A DNA stretch of 64,000 nt from Mycobacterium sp. NBC_00419 (lineage in GTDB: Bacteria > Actinomycetota > Actinomycetes > Mycobacteriales > Mycobacteriaceae): positions 1,798,001 to 1,862,000 of the forward strand of contig NZ_CP107931.1 in assembly GCF_036023875.1 (NCBI RefSeq), given 5' to 3'. Below the pieces are notes generated by a model. That model did no database searches. It saw only the letters and a program-made list of their open reading frames with translations, and was not told the DNA's origin. This document shows, piece after piece, positions 32,440 through 40,806 of this stretch. Made by a program: the position numbers and the translations under genes. The stretch's first letter is position 1, and every line of letters starts with the position of its first letter.

Positions 32440-33602
32440 CCGACACCAGCTTCATCGAAAGCGAGGAGCGGCTGGCATTACGCAAAGCCGTCACAGCCCT
32501 CGGTGCGAACTACGGCCCGGAGTACTACCTGGAGAAGGCCCGCTCCGGTGGGCACACCACCGAATTGTGGCGGGAGGCAGGCGAACTCGGCTTCATCGGG
32601 GTGAACCTGCCCGAAGAGTATGGTGGCGGCGGCGCCGGCATGTACGAGCTGTCGCTGGTGATGGAGGAACTGTCCGCGGCGGGCTGCCCGCTGCTGATGA
32701 TGGTGGTCTCCCCGGCGATCAACGGCACCATCATCGCCAAGTTCGGCACCGACGAGCAGAAGAAGCGCTGGGTGCCCGGGATCGCCGACGGCTCGATCAC
32801 CATGGCGTTCGCCATCACCGAGCCCGATGCCGGATCGAACTCGCACCGCATCACCACCACCGCGCGCCGCGACGGCAGCGACTGGATCCTGTCCGGACAG
32901 AAGGTGTGGATCTCCGGGGTGGATCAGGCCCAGGCGCTGCTGGTCGTCGGCCGCACCGAGGAAGCGAAAACCGGCAACCTGCGCCCGGCACTGTTCGTCG
33001 TGCCCATCGACACCCCCGGGCTCAGCTACACCAAGATCCCGATGGAACTCGTCATGCCGGAGAGCCAGTTCCAGGTGTTCCTCGACGAGGTGCGGCTTCC
33101 CGCCGACGCTCTGGTCGGCGCCGAGGACGCCGCGATCGCGCAGTTGTTCGCGGGCCTGAACCCGGAACGGATCATGGGTGCGGCCAGCGCGGTCGGCATG
33201 GGCCGGCTCGCGCTGACCAAGGCCGCCGAATACGTCAAGACCCGCCAGGTGTGGAAGACCCCGATCGGCGCGCACCAAGGTATCGCGCACCCGTTGGCGG
33301 CGGCCCACATCGAACTCGAGCTGGCCAAGCTGATGATGCAGAAGGCGGCCGCCCTCTACGACGCCGGCGACGACGCCGGGGCGGCCGAGGCGGCGAACAT
33401 GGCGAAGTACGCCGCGGGTGAATCCTCCACCCGCGCTGTCGACCAGGCTGTGCAGTCCCACGGCGGCAACGGGCTGAGCCAGGAGTACGGCATCGCGGCG
33501 ATGCTCACCGCCTCAAGGCTGTCGCGCATCGCGCCGGTCAGCCGGGAGATGATCCTCAACTTCGTGGCGCAGACCTCGCTGGGCCTGCCGCGGTCGTACT
33601 GA
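32436..33602 (+). CDS. fadE12: Acyl-CoA dehydrogenase FadE12
   Basis: 388 residues. AFAITEPDAGSNSHRITTTA is the FAD loop, and AVQSHGGNGLSQEYGIAAML carries the C-terminal family signature with the QSHGGNG loop. It is only distantly similar to the FadE13 encoded earlier in the operon, so the pathway includes two dehydrogenation steps or two chain classes. AAGGAG precedes an ATGA overlap with the accA2 stop. Confidence 0.93.
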   Translation: MTDTSFIESEERLALRKAVTALGANYGPEYYLEKARSGGHTTELWREAGELGFIGVNLPEEYGGGGAGMYELSLVMEELSAAGCPLLMMVVSPAINGTIIAKFGTDEQKKRWVPGIADGSITMAFAITEPDAGSNSHRITTTARRDGSDWILSGQKVWISGVDQAQALLVVGRTEEAKTGNLRPALFVVPIDTPGLSYTKIPMELVMPESQFQVFLDEVRLPADALVGAEDAAIAQLFAGLNPERIMGAASAVGMGRLALTKAAEYVKTRQVWKTPIGAHQGIAHPLAAAHIELELAKLMMQKAAALYDAGDDAGAAEAANMAKYAAGESSTRAVDQAVQSHGGNGLSQEYGIAAMLTASRLSRIAPVSREMILNFVAQTSLGLPRSY

Positions 33603-33609
33603 TCCGCCC

Positions 33610-34389
33610 GTGGACACCCTCGTTGCCTACGCGGGACCCGATGAGACAGGCGGGCACGTCGCCCGGCTGACGTTGGACTCGCCGCACAACCGCAATGCGT
33701 TGTCGGCGCGACTGGTCGAGCAGCTGCACGACGGGTTACGCAATGCCGCTGACGACCCGGCGGTGCGCGTGGTGGTGCTCGGCCACACCGGTGGCACGTT
33801 CTGCGCCGGCGCGGACCTGAGCGAGGCTTCTGGCGGCGATCCGTTCGAGACCACCGCCGCACGGGCCCACGAGCTGGCCGCGGTGCTGCGCGCGATCGTC
33901 GAGTCGCCGCGGCCGGTGGTGGCTGCCGTCGACGGTCACGTCCGGGCCGGCGGTATGGGGCTGGTCGGGGCGTGCGATATCGCCGTCGCAGGCCCACGGG
34001 CCACGTTCGCCCTGACCGAGGCGCGCATCGGCGTGGCACCGGCGATCATCTCGCTGACCCTGCTGCCGAAACTGTCGGCGCGGGCGGCCGCCCGGTACTA
34101 CCTGACGGGTGAGACGTTCACCGCCGCGCAGGCCGCCGAGATCGGGCTCGTCACCGTCGCGGCGGACGACGTCGAGGCGGCCGTCGCCGGACTGGTTGCG
34201 GATCTGGCCAAGGGCTCGCCACAGGGTCTGGCCGCGTCGAAGGCGTTGATCACGGCCGAAGTCCTGGCCGGTTTCGACCGCGACGCACAGCGGCTGGCAA
34301 CGGAATCAGCGCGGCTGTTCGTCTCCGACGAAGCTCGCGAGGGGATGCTGGCGTTCCTGCAGAAGCGCCCGCCGCGCTGGCTGCAATAG
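33610..34389 (+). CDS. echA7: Enoyl-CoA hydratase family protein EchA7, methylglutaconyl-CoA hydratase-like
   Basis: 259 residues with the crotonase fold: RLTLDSPHNRNALSARLVEQL, HTGGTFCAGADLSE (oxyanion hole) and GHVRAGGMGLVGACDIAVAG, then FALTEARIGVAPAIISLTLLP. Of the two catalytic glutamates of classic enoyl-CoA hydratase, the second (in TEARIG) is present but the first is replaced by Gly in GGMGLVG. LiuC-type methylglutaconyl-CoA hydratases show the same pattern as I recall it, which fits a preceding carboxylase step. GTG start eight bases after fadE12. Confidence 0.85.
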   Translation: MDTLVAYAGPDETGGHVARLTLDSPHNRNALSARLVEQLHDGLRNAADDPAVRVVVLGHTGGTFCAGADLSEASGGDPFETTAARAHELAAVLRAIVESPRPVVAAVDGHVRAGGMGLVGACDIAVAGPRATFALTEARIGVAPAIISLTLLPKLSARAAARYYLTGETFTAAQAAEIGLVTVAADDVEAAVAGLVADLAKGSPQGLAASKALITAEVLAGFDRDAQRLATESARLFVSDEAREGMLAFLQKRPPRWLQ

Positions 34390-34455
34390 AACGCTCCTAT
34401 GACAGTTGGGCGAACACTCTTGCGGTTGTGAAGCAGAGTCGTACCCTCGTATGCG

Positions 34456-35058
34456 ATGAGCAACTCGACACCGCGGGACGCATCGACGCGTGCCGCCGAC
34501 GCTGACCGCATCCAGGTCGCGCAGTTGCTCGGCGACGCCGCAGCCCAGGGCCGTCTCGATATCACCGAATACGAGCGCAGGCTGGCCCAGGCCTACGCCG
34601 CGACGACGTACGAAGACCTCGAACGGCTCACCGACGACCTGCCCGGCGCGCCCGAATCCTCACGACGGCCCGGTTCGGGCCGGCCGGCCCCCTCGACTCT
34701 GCTGCTGGCGATCCTCAGCGGGTTCGAACGGCGCGGCCGGTGGAACGTGCCCGGCCGGATGACGACCTTCACGCTGTTCGGCGGCGGTGTGGTCGATCTG
34801 CGGTATGCCGACTTCACCTCGACCGATGTTGAGATCCACGCCTACTCGATCATGGGCGGACAGACGATCCTGCTGCCGCCGGAGGTCAACGTCGAAGTTC
34901 GTGGCGTCGGGGTGATGGGCGGCTTCGACCACAACGTCGAGGAGCACGGCACACCCGGGGCACCGAAGGTCACCATCCGCGGCTTCTCACTGTGGGGCGG
35001 GGTCGGCGTCAAGCGCAAGAACCGCAAGACCGGAACATCCGACCCGACGGCCACCTAG
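34456..35058 (+). CDS. DUF1707 (SHOCT-like) and LiaF-like C-terminal domain protein
   Basis: 200 residues. The N-terminal DUF1707 domain is recognised from IQVAQLLGDAAAQGRLDITEYERRLAQAYAA. The C-terminal half (FTLFGGGVVDLRYADF, IHAYSIMGGQTILLPPEV, VGVMGGFDHNV) is the repetitive beta domain related to LiaF/'cell wall-active antibiotic response' proteins. It has no membrane helix. Probably a cytosolic membrane-associated stress protein; function unknown. It closes the operon region, ahead of a terminator, at the place of Rv0966c. Confidence 0.85.
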   Translation: MSNSTPRDASTRAADADRIQVAQLLGDAAAQGRLDITEYERRLAQAYAATTYEDLERLTDDLPGAPESSRRPGSGRPAPSTLLLAILSGFERRGRWNVPGRMTTFTLFGGGVVDLRYADFTSTDVEIHAYSIMGGQTILLPPEVNVEVRGVGVMGGFDHNVEEHGTPGAPKVTIRGFSLWGGVGVKRKNRKTGTSDPTAT

Positions 35059-35080
35059 CCACACACACAGCTAGCCACAC

Positions 35081-35120
35081 ACAACGACGGCCCCTTCCAA
35101 CCGGAAGGGGCCGTCGTTGT
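35081..35120. terminator. Bidirectional terminator hairpin
   Basis: An 18-bp perfect stem (35081-35098 and 35103-35120) with AACC loop, between the DUF1707 gene and a convergent secreted-protein gene. GC-rich core with GTTGT/ACAAC ends. Confidence 0.92.
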
Positions 35121-35131
35121 TGTGCTGGTTG

Positions 35132-36319
35132 TCAGCCCTTGGCGCTGCCGCCGGCCGAGCCGGAGCCGCCGCTGCCCGAATCGCTCGAGGAGCTGGAATC
35201 CGACTTCGATTCCTTCTTGCCCGAGATCGCATCGGAGATCTTCTGGCCGATCTTGGCCAGCGGGTTCTCCGACTTGGCCGTCTTCGGGGCCTTGACCGTC
35301 GGGGTCGCCTTCGGCAGTGTGCCGGTGCTGGCGTCCGTGGTGTCGGTCGTGGTGGTGGTGGTGTCGGTCGACGTGGTGGTGTCGGTCGACGGTGCTGCCT
35401 CGGTAGTGGCCTCGGTGGTGGCGGCCGCGGTAGCGACCGAGTCGGTGGTCGCCGCCTCGGTCTCCTTCTTGAAGCCGCCGGTGGCCTTCGGGGCCGCCTC
35501 GGTGGCGGTCTCGGCCTCGGTGGTCGTCTCCGCCGACTTGGTGTCACCGGTGGTCGCGGTCTCCGTGGTGGCCGTTGCCGACAGCGCGGTGGCGGTCTTG
35601 GTGGCCGCCGCAGTCGTGGCAGCCGCTGACGGCAGAGCGTCGCTGATCGAGGTGACGATGTAGCTCAGCACCGCCGACAGGCCCGGAGTCCCGTAGTCGA
35701 AGCTGCCATCCGGGGTGGCACCGTAGAGGAACAGACCCGCCAGGATGCCGGCGCCGACGGTGATCGGTCCCAGCGTGATCTTCGGCAACGCCTGGGCAGC
35801 CGAGTAGAGCAGCGAGTTGACGACGTTGGTCACGCCGTACTTGAAGATCGAGTCGGCGAGCAGGCCGGGGACGGAGCCCACGCCGAAGACCTTGTTGACC
35901 GCCACGTCGAGAACTGCGGGCAGGCCGCCGGCCTCGAAGAAGTAGTTGTCCAGGGTCAGGCCGCTGCTGCCCTCGTTGCTCGTGCAGGTATTCGAGGTCG
36001 CGCAGTCGATGGCGTAGTAGAGGACACCCGACAGGCCGCTGACGTAGATGGGGCTGCTGGTGTCGTAACCGTAGGGATCACCGGTCGCGGGAAGGAAGCC
36101 GCCCCAGCCGAACCAGTAGGCATCGTTGATGCCCTGCAGCGTGATCTCGCTGATCGAGGTCAGCTCGTATTTCGCTGTCGAAAGCGCGAGCGGTGCGGGT
36201 GACGATGATGCCACCGCGACATCGTGAGAAGGAACGATCGCCGGCACTGCGGCGACGACGGCCGCGGCGCTGGCGAGCGCGACTCCCGTCATGACGATTG
36301 GCCGAGTTCGTGACGCCAT
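35132..36319 (-). CDS. Secreted Thr/Ala-rich protein of unknown function
   Basis: 395 residues. A signal peptide spans roughly residues 1-37 (VMTGVALASAAAVVAAVPAI). About 190 residues follow with a conserved-looking aromatic region (LQGINDAYWFGWGGFLPATG), one likely disulfide (IDCATSNTC) and hydrophobic helices. Then comes SYIVTSISDALPSAAATTAA, the same helix-plus-AAATK transition seen in the secreted phosphatase at 3576-4868. The last 165 residues are Thr/Ala/Ser-rich, ending SGSAGGSAKG. I cannot name the family. The ATG at 36319 has GGGGAA upstream. Confidence 0.72.
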   Translation of the reverse strand: MASRTRPIVMTGVALASAAAVVAAVPAIVPSHDVAVASSSPAPLALSTAKYELTSISEITLQGINDAYWFGWGGFLPATGDPYGYDTSSPIYVSGLSGVLYYAIDCATSNTCTSNEGSSGLTLDNYFFEAGGLPAVLDVAVNKVFGVGSVPGLLADSIFKYGVTNVVNSLLYSAAQALPKITLGPITVGAGILAGLFLYGATPDGSFDYGTPGLSAVLSYIVTSISDALPSAAATTAAATKTATALSATATTETATTGDTKSAETTTEAETATEAAPKATGGFKKETEAATTDSVATAAATTEATTEAAPSTDTTTSTDTTTTTTDTTDASTGTLPKATPTVKAPKTAKSENPLAKIGQKISDAISGKKESKSDSSSSSDSGSGGSGSAGGSAKG

Positions 36320-36692
36320 TGCTGATTCCCCTTGCTGTGCGGGTTCGCCAAGGTCGTGACGAACTCGATGCTTTGCTGATACGAAACTTAGAAGATCCTG
36401 ATGAATACTAAGGGGCTGTTTGCCGTCTAGCAAGCGGAACCAGGGAAATGGGTAGCAGGCAAGTTTCTCACCCGTCACAGCAATTACATAGGTTCGACAC
36501 CCCGCGCGTTGCCGAACGACTTCCTTGGTACCGTGCCCCAACCAGCACGTCCCACGTGTTCGCTAGAATTGCATGCCATCGAACAGTGGCGTTAATAACC
36601 TCGATGTTTGCCACGCTCTCCGCGACCCGCTGTGACGGGTGGAAACACGGCGAAACAATCACGTTGTTTGCTGAGCGACTGTTCGAGCCAGC
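36320..36692. other. Intergenic region with an AT-rich promoter zone
   Basis: 373 bases between the VWA gene stop and the start of the secreted protein gene. Short ORFs here have no codon pattern or family resemblance. It is visibly less GC-rich than its surroundings and contains the candidate promoter at 36405-36433. Confidence 0.5.
36405..36433 (-). promoter_or_regulatory. SigA-type promoter for the secreted Thr/Ala-rich protein
   Basis: On the minus strand TTGCTA (36433-36428), a 17-base spacer and TAGTAT (36410-36405). The predicted start would give a leader of about 75-80 bases before the ATG at 36319. Confidence 0.45.
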
Positions 36693-38714
36693 TCAGCGGC
36701 GCCGTCTACGCGACCGTAGATAGTCGCCGACAACCGCAGCACCGAGCCCATCAAGATCGGGTTCGACCACCCTGCCCTCGACTCGGCGAGCAACCTGATC
36801 GATGAAACGGGCCAGCCCGGGATCGTTCCCCAACCTGAAAATTGTCACCTGCGCGCCGAGCCGGGCGACCTCGTCGAACCCGCGCACAGTGTGGGCGATG
36901 GTCCGCGGGTGCGGCGGGTAGTCAAAGAACACCGACGACCCGCGGCCGTCGAAGTCTTCGAGGTGCGCGGTCGGCTCACCGTCGGTGACCACGAGCACTA
37001 CCGGCTGAGCGTTCGGGTGCCTGCGCAGATGTCGGACCGCCAGCGCCAGCGCATGGTGCAGGTTGGTGCCCTGCTCGTAGACGCCTTCCAGTCCGGTCAG
37101 CTCGGCAGCGGTGACGGTTCTGGCGTGGCGGCCGAAGGCGATGATCTGCAGCGCGTCGGACCGGAACCGGGTGCTGACGAGATGGTTGAGGGCCAGCGCA
37201 GTCTGCTTCATCGGCAGCCACCGGTTCTCCATCACCATCGAGAACGAGGTGTCGACCAGCAGTGCGACCGCGGCCTGGGTGCGGGTTTCGGTCTCCGACA
37301 CCTCGACGTCGTCGACGGCGATGCGCAGCGGCCCGCCGACGACGCCGGCGCTAATTCCCCGGTCGCTTCGCTCCTGCCCTCCGGTGCCGGCCCGGCGCAG
37401 CACCGCGTTGGTCAGCGTCCGTGTCACGTTCCACGGCTCGGTGTCACCGAACGCCCACGGCCGGGTGGCACCGGTGAGCTCACCGGCCGCACCGGCCCGG
37501 CGGGTGGCCCGATCGCCATGGCGCCCGGAAAGCTGCTGTGCCACATCCCGAAGCGCGGCCTGGCCCAGCTGACGCATCGCCTTCGGCGACAGCCGCCACT
37601 GCCCGTCCGAGCCGCGGTCCAGGAAGCCCTGGTTCATCAGTGCGCGTTCGAGGTCGGCCAGCGTGCGGGCGTCGATGGCGGCCTGGTCGCCGAGCTGGCG
37701 GGCCAGCGCGTCGAGGTCGACGTCGTCCATGGTTGCCCCGGCGTAGCTCTGCGACAGCTGCTCGGCGAGCTGCTCGAGTTCGGCGATATCGGAGAGCGCC
37801 TGCGCACCCTCCCCCATGCCCAGCGGGTTCTCGCCGGAGAACTCCGAGGAGCCGTTCCAGTCCTCGCCCGGCCGAGCGGCCTGCAGATGGCCGTCGAGCC
37901 GGTTGAGCGCGTTCATCAGCTGCGGTGAGCCGAATGCCTGCTGGGCCAGGGCATCCAGTTCGGCGCGCTGATCAGGGGTCAGGCTGTTGCGGAACCGCTG
38001 AGCCGCCGCGGCGCGCTTGGCCAGTGAGTCCAGCAGCTCCTCGACATTCTTCGGATTCTCCGGGAAGTACTGGCCATGCTTGCTCATGAAGTTCTGAAAA
38101 TCTTCGGGGCCGTCTTCCCCGCGAGAGTGCTTGTCCAGCAAGTCATTCAGGTCGTCGAGCATCTCGTTGACGGCTTGGCGGTCCTCGTCGGTGGCGTTCT
38201 CCAGCGCCTCCTTCATGCCGGCGAACCGCTGGTCGAGCATCTCGCGGCCGAGCAGATCCTTGATCTGCTCGTACTTCTGGCGGGCCTCGGGGCTGCGCCA
38301 GTCGTAGTCGGACAGCTCCTGTACCGCCTTGGCCGGCGACGGGGACAGCGATTCGATCTGCAGCTCGGAGAACCTGGCGTCGTCGTCGAGTGCCCGCGCG
38401 AGTTCTTTGCGCTCGGCTAGCACGGCCTCGTCGAGCAGTTTCTTGATCTCCTGCAACGTCCCGTCAAGGTTGTTGCGGTTCAACAACTCTCGCCGCCGAC
38501 GGTTGGCCTCGGCGGCCAGCCGGTCGGCGCCGCGCATGTTCGGGGTCCCGCGACGCAGCAGCTCGGACAGCGCACGGCGCGGCGAGGTGCCCTCCATGAC
38601 GTCCTGGCCGATCTGTTCGAGCGCCTCACGCAGGTCCACCGGCGGGGCCAGCGGATCGGGGCCCCCGGTGTACGGCGAGTACCGGGAGTCGTGCCCGTGC
38701 CGGGGTTTAGCCAT
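36693..38714 (-). CDS. VWA-domain protein, partner of a MoxR ATPase
   Basis: 673 residues. A long helical, acidic N-terminal two-thirds (many Glu/Gln/Leu) leads to a C-terminal von Willebrand A domain. Its MIDAS motif is LLVDTSFSMVMENRW (DxSxS), with a downstream Thr in YEQGTNLHHAL and Asp in VTDGEPTAHL. Such proteins act with MoxR AAA+ ATPases as chaperones inserting metals or remodelling complexes. Its ATG overlaps the MoxR stop by eight bases, so the two are translated together (equivalent to Rv0959 and Rv0958). Cytosolic. Confidence 0.85.
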   Translation of the reverse strand: MAKPRHGHDSRYSPYTGGPDPLAPPVDLREALEQIGQDVMEGTSPRRALSELLRRGTPNMRGADRLAAEANRRRRELLNRNNLDGTLQEIKKLLDEAVLAERKELARALDDDARFSELQIESLSPSPAKAVQELSDYDWRSPEARQKYEQIKDLLGREMLDQRFAGMKEALENATDEDRQAVNEMLDDLNDLLDKHSRGEDGPEDFQNFMSKHGQYFPENPKNVEELLDSLAKRAAAAQRFRNSLTPDQRAELDALAQQAFGSPQLMNALNRLDGHLQAARPGEDWNGSSEFSGENPLGMGEGAQALSDIAELEQLAEQLSQSYAGATMDDVDLDALARQLGDQAAIDARTLADLERALMNQGFLDRGSDGQWRLSPKAMRQLGQAALRDVAQQLSGRHGDRATRRAGAAGELTGATRPWAFGDTEPWNVTRTLTNAVLRRAGTGGQERSDRGISAGVVGGPLRIAVDDVEVSETETRTQAAVALLVDTSFSMVMENRWLPMKQTALALNHLVSTRFRSDALQIIAFGRHARTVTAAELTGLEGVYEQGTNLHHALALAVRHLRRHPNAQPVVLVVTDGEPTAHLEDFDGRGSSVFFDYPPHPRTIAHTVRGFDEVARLGAQVTIFRLGNDPGLARFIDQVARRVEGRVVEPDLDGLGAAVVGDYLRSRRRRR

Positions 38715-40089
38715 AGACGGTTTCACCCTCGCCGGTCACCTTGTCGATGCGCTTGGCCAGATACAGCGCCTCGAGCGCCAATTCGAGGGCGGCGGCGCGC
38801 TGACCGTCGGATTCGGCACCGAGCCGCTCGGCGATCGCTTCGATGACCGGCAGATCGGGAAGCGCGGCCAGCACGTCCTTGGCCGACACCAGCTCACCGG
38901 TGGTCACCGCTGAACCGCCCTCGACCGCCGACACCAGCGGGCCGACGTCGATGCCGCCGAGCGCCCGCTGGGCGGTGTCGGCGGTCGCGCGGCGCAGCAG
39001 GTGCTCGAGAACCGCCTGTTCGCGGCCCTCCTCGCCGGACTCGAATTCGAGCTTGCCGCGCAGCACGTCGATGATCGTGCCCAGATCGACCACCCGGGCC
39101 ACCGGGTCGTCCTCGCCGAGCACCGCGCCGCGGTGCCGTGCCGAGGCGGCGACCGTCTCGGCGGCCGCGATGGCAAAGCGCGCCGAGACCCCGGAGCGCT
39201 GGTCGACGGAGTTGGACTCGCGAAGGTACCGGGCGAAGCGCGCAACGATTTGCATCAGGTAGGCCGGAACCTGCGCCGAGAGGTGCGCTTCCTGGGTGAT
39301 GACGCCGACTTCGGCGTCCAGCTCACGCGGATAGTGGGTACGGATCTCGGCACCGAACCGGTCCTTGAGCGGAGTGATGATGCGCCCGCGGTTGGTGTAG
39401 TCCTCCGGGTTGGCGCTGGCGACGACGAGCACGTCCAGCGGCAGCCGCAGGGTGTAGCCGCGGACCTGGATGTCGCGCTCCTCCATCACGTTGAGCATCG
39501 AGACCTGGATGCGCTCGGCGAGGTCGGGCAGCTCGTTGACGGCGACGATGCCGCGGTGTGACCGCGGGATCAGGCCGAACGCGATGGTCTCCGGGTCGCC
39601 CAGCGTGCGGCCTTCGGCAACCTTGATCGGGTCGATGTCGCCGACCAGGTCGGCCACGCTGGTGTCCGGGGTGGCCAGCTTCTCGGTGTAGCGCTCGCTG
39701 CGATGACGCCAGGTCACCGGCAGGTCGTCGCCGGAGTCCGCGGCACGGCGGATCGATTCCGGGGTGATCGGCGAATAGGGGTGCTCGCCGAGCTCGGCGC
39801 CGGCGATCACCGGCGTCCACTCGTCGAGCAGGTTGACCAGCGAGCGCAGGATGCGCGTCTTGCCCTGACCCCGCTCGCCGAGCATCACGAAGTCGTGCCC
39901 GGCGATCAGCGCCCGCTCGAGCTGCGGGATGACGGTGTCCTCGAAGCCGAAAATGCCTGGCCAGATGTCGTGGCCTTCGGCCAGCGCAGCAAGCAGGTTC
40001 TCCCGGAGTTCCTCCTTGACGCTGCGCTCACGATGGCCGGAGGCACGCAGTTCACCAAGGGTGCGGGGCAGGTTGTCAGGTGACGTCAC
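38707..40089 (-). CDS. MoxR-type AAA+ ATPase (magnesium-chelatase-like)
   Basis: 460 residues. Walker A is MLGERGQGKTRIL, Walker B-like GIVAVNELPDLAERIQ, sensor 1 region VVASANPEDYTNRGRI and arginine region LKDRFGAEIRTHYPRE. The C-terminal lid is helical. It forms rings that power the partner VWA protein encoded next. Substrate unknown. GTG start. Confidence 0.88.
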   Translation of the reverse strand: MTSPDNLPRTLGELRASGHRERSVKEELRENLLAALAEGHDIWPGIFGFEDTVIPQLERALIAGHDFVMLGERGQGKTRILRSLVNLLDEWTPVIAGAELGEHPYSPITPESIRRAADSGDDLPVTWRHRSERYTEKLATPDTSVADLVGDIDPIKVAEGRTLGDPETIAFGLIPRSHRGIVAVNELPDLAERIQVSMLNVMEERDIQVRGYTLRLPLDVLVVASANPEDYTNRGRIITPLKDRFGAEIRTHYPRELDAEVGVITQEAHLSAQVPAYLMQIVARFARYLRESNSVDQRSGVSARFAIAAAETVAASARHRGAVLGEDDPVARVVDLGTIIDVLRGKLEFESGEEGREQAVLEHLLRRATADTAQRALGGIDVGPLVSAVEGGSAVTTGELVSAKDVLAALPDLPVIEAIAERLGAESDGQRAAALELALEALYLAKRIDKVTGEGETVYG

Positions 40090-40160
40090 GCCTCCACGCT
40101 ACGACTGCCGTCGCCCGCAGGCACCTGCTACCTCCTTACCCGTGCGTGACGGTTGGCCTG

Positions 40161-40796
40161 CTAAGCGGGCGAGAGCATCTGGAATCCGGTCAGGATCGTC
40201 TCGGCATCACGCTGATATGTGGGGTTGCCGGGGTCTGCGCTCTGCACGGTCAGTGTCATGGCAAAGGTCCGGCCGTCGGTCTGCAGCACCGCACACAGCA
40301 CCCGCGCCGGGTGGGGTGGCAGGCCGCCCACCGAGGGCATCTCGTAGTCGACCATCTCGGCGGGCAGACCGCACAGCGTGGTCTTGGCCGACTGCATGTC
40401 CCGGGCGCCGATACCGGAGCGCAGACCCTTGCGCTGCGCGTCGAACACGTCGTTGGGCTCGATCAAACCGGGTCTGCTCTCCAAGGTGACCACCGCCGTC
40501 GGCGCGAAGCCGGCACTGACCAGATCGGTGTTGCGCATGGTGTAGCGGATCAGCTCGGAGTCCATCATCCGCACGCGCTCCCAGCCGGCCGGCTGCGGGA
40601 CCTTGAGCACCGGCTCGTCCCGATCCTGGCTGGGAATCGTGGTCAGCGGGACGTCGACCGAGGTGCAGTCGGCGGCCGTGGCACCAGCGCTGCCCATGTT
40701 CGGCGCAGCGAACCCGCGGGCGTCGTCGACCACCCGGGTGCACGAGGTGAGCAGCACCAGGGCCGTCGCCGCGACCAGCACCACCCGCGGGGTCAT
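40161..40796 (-). CDS. Lipoprotein, LpqN/LpqT-like
   Basis: 211 residues. Signal peptide with lipobox LLTSC (Cys19), so it is diacylated and anchored in the envelope. The mature part (VPQPAGWERVRMMDSELIRYTM, VVTLESRP, ETILTGFQ) resembles the LpqN/LpqT family of mycobacterial lipoproteins, which fold like Mog1/PsbP proteins. Two further Cys (DCTSV and TTLCGL) may bridge. Located 11 bases after the purH stop, in the same direction, though functionally unrelated. Confidence 0.75.
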   Translation of the reverse strand: MTPRVVLVAATALVLLTSCTRVVDDARGFAAPNMGSAGATAADCTSVDVPLTTIPSQDRDEPVLKVPQPAGWERVRMMDSELIRYTMRNTDLVSAGFAPTAVVTLESRPGLIEPNDVFDAQRKGLRSGIGARDMQSAKTTLCGLPAEMVDYEMPSVGGLPPHPARVLCAVLQTDGRTFAMTLTVQSADPGNPTYQRDAETILTGFQMLSPA

Positions 40797-40806
40797 CAGC
40801 CGGATC

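Noticed and set aside
36448..36723. ORFs of 64-91 codons in the gap upstream of the secreted Thr/Ala-rich gene
   Set aside because: Random-looking translations in a promoter-like AT-richer stretch; one runs into the end of the VWA gene on the opposite strand.
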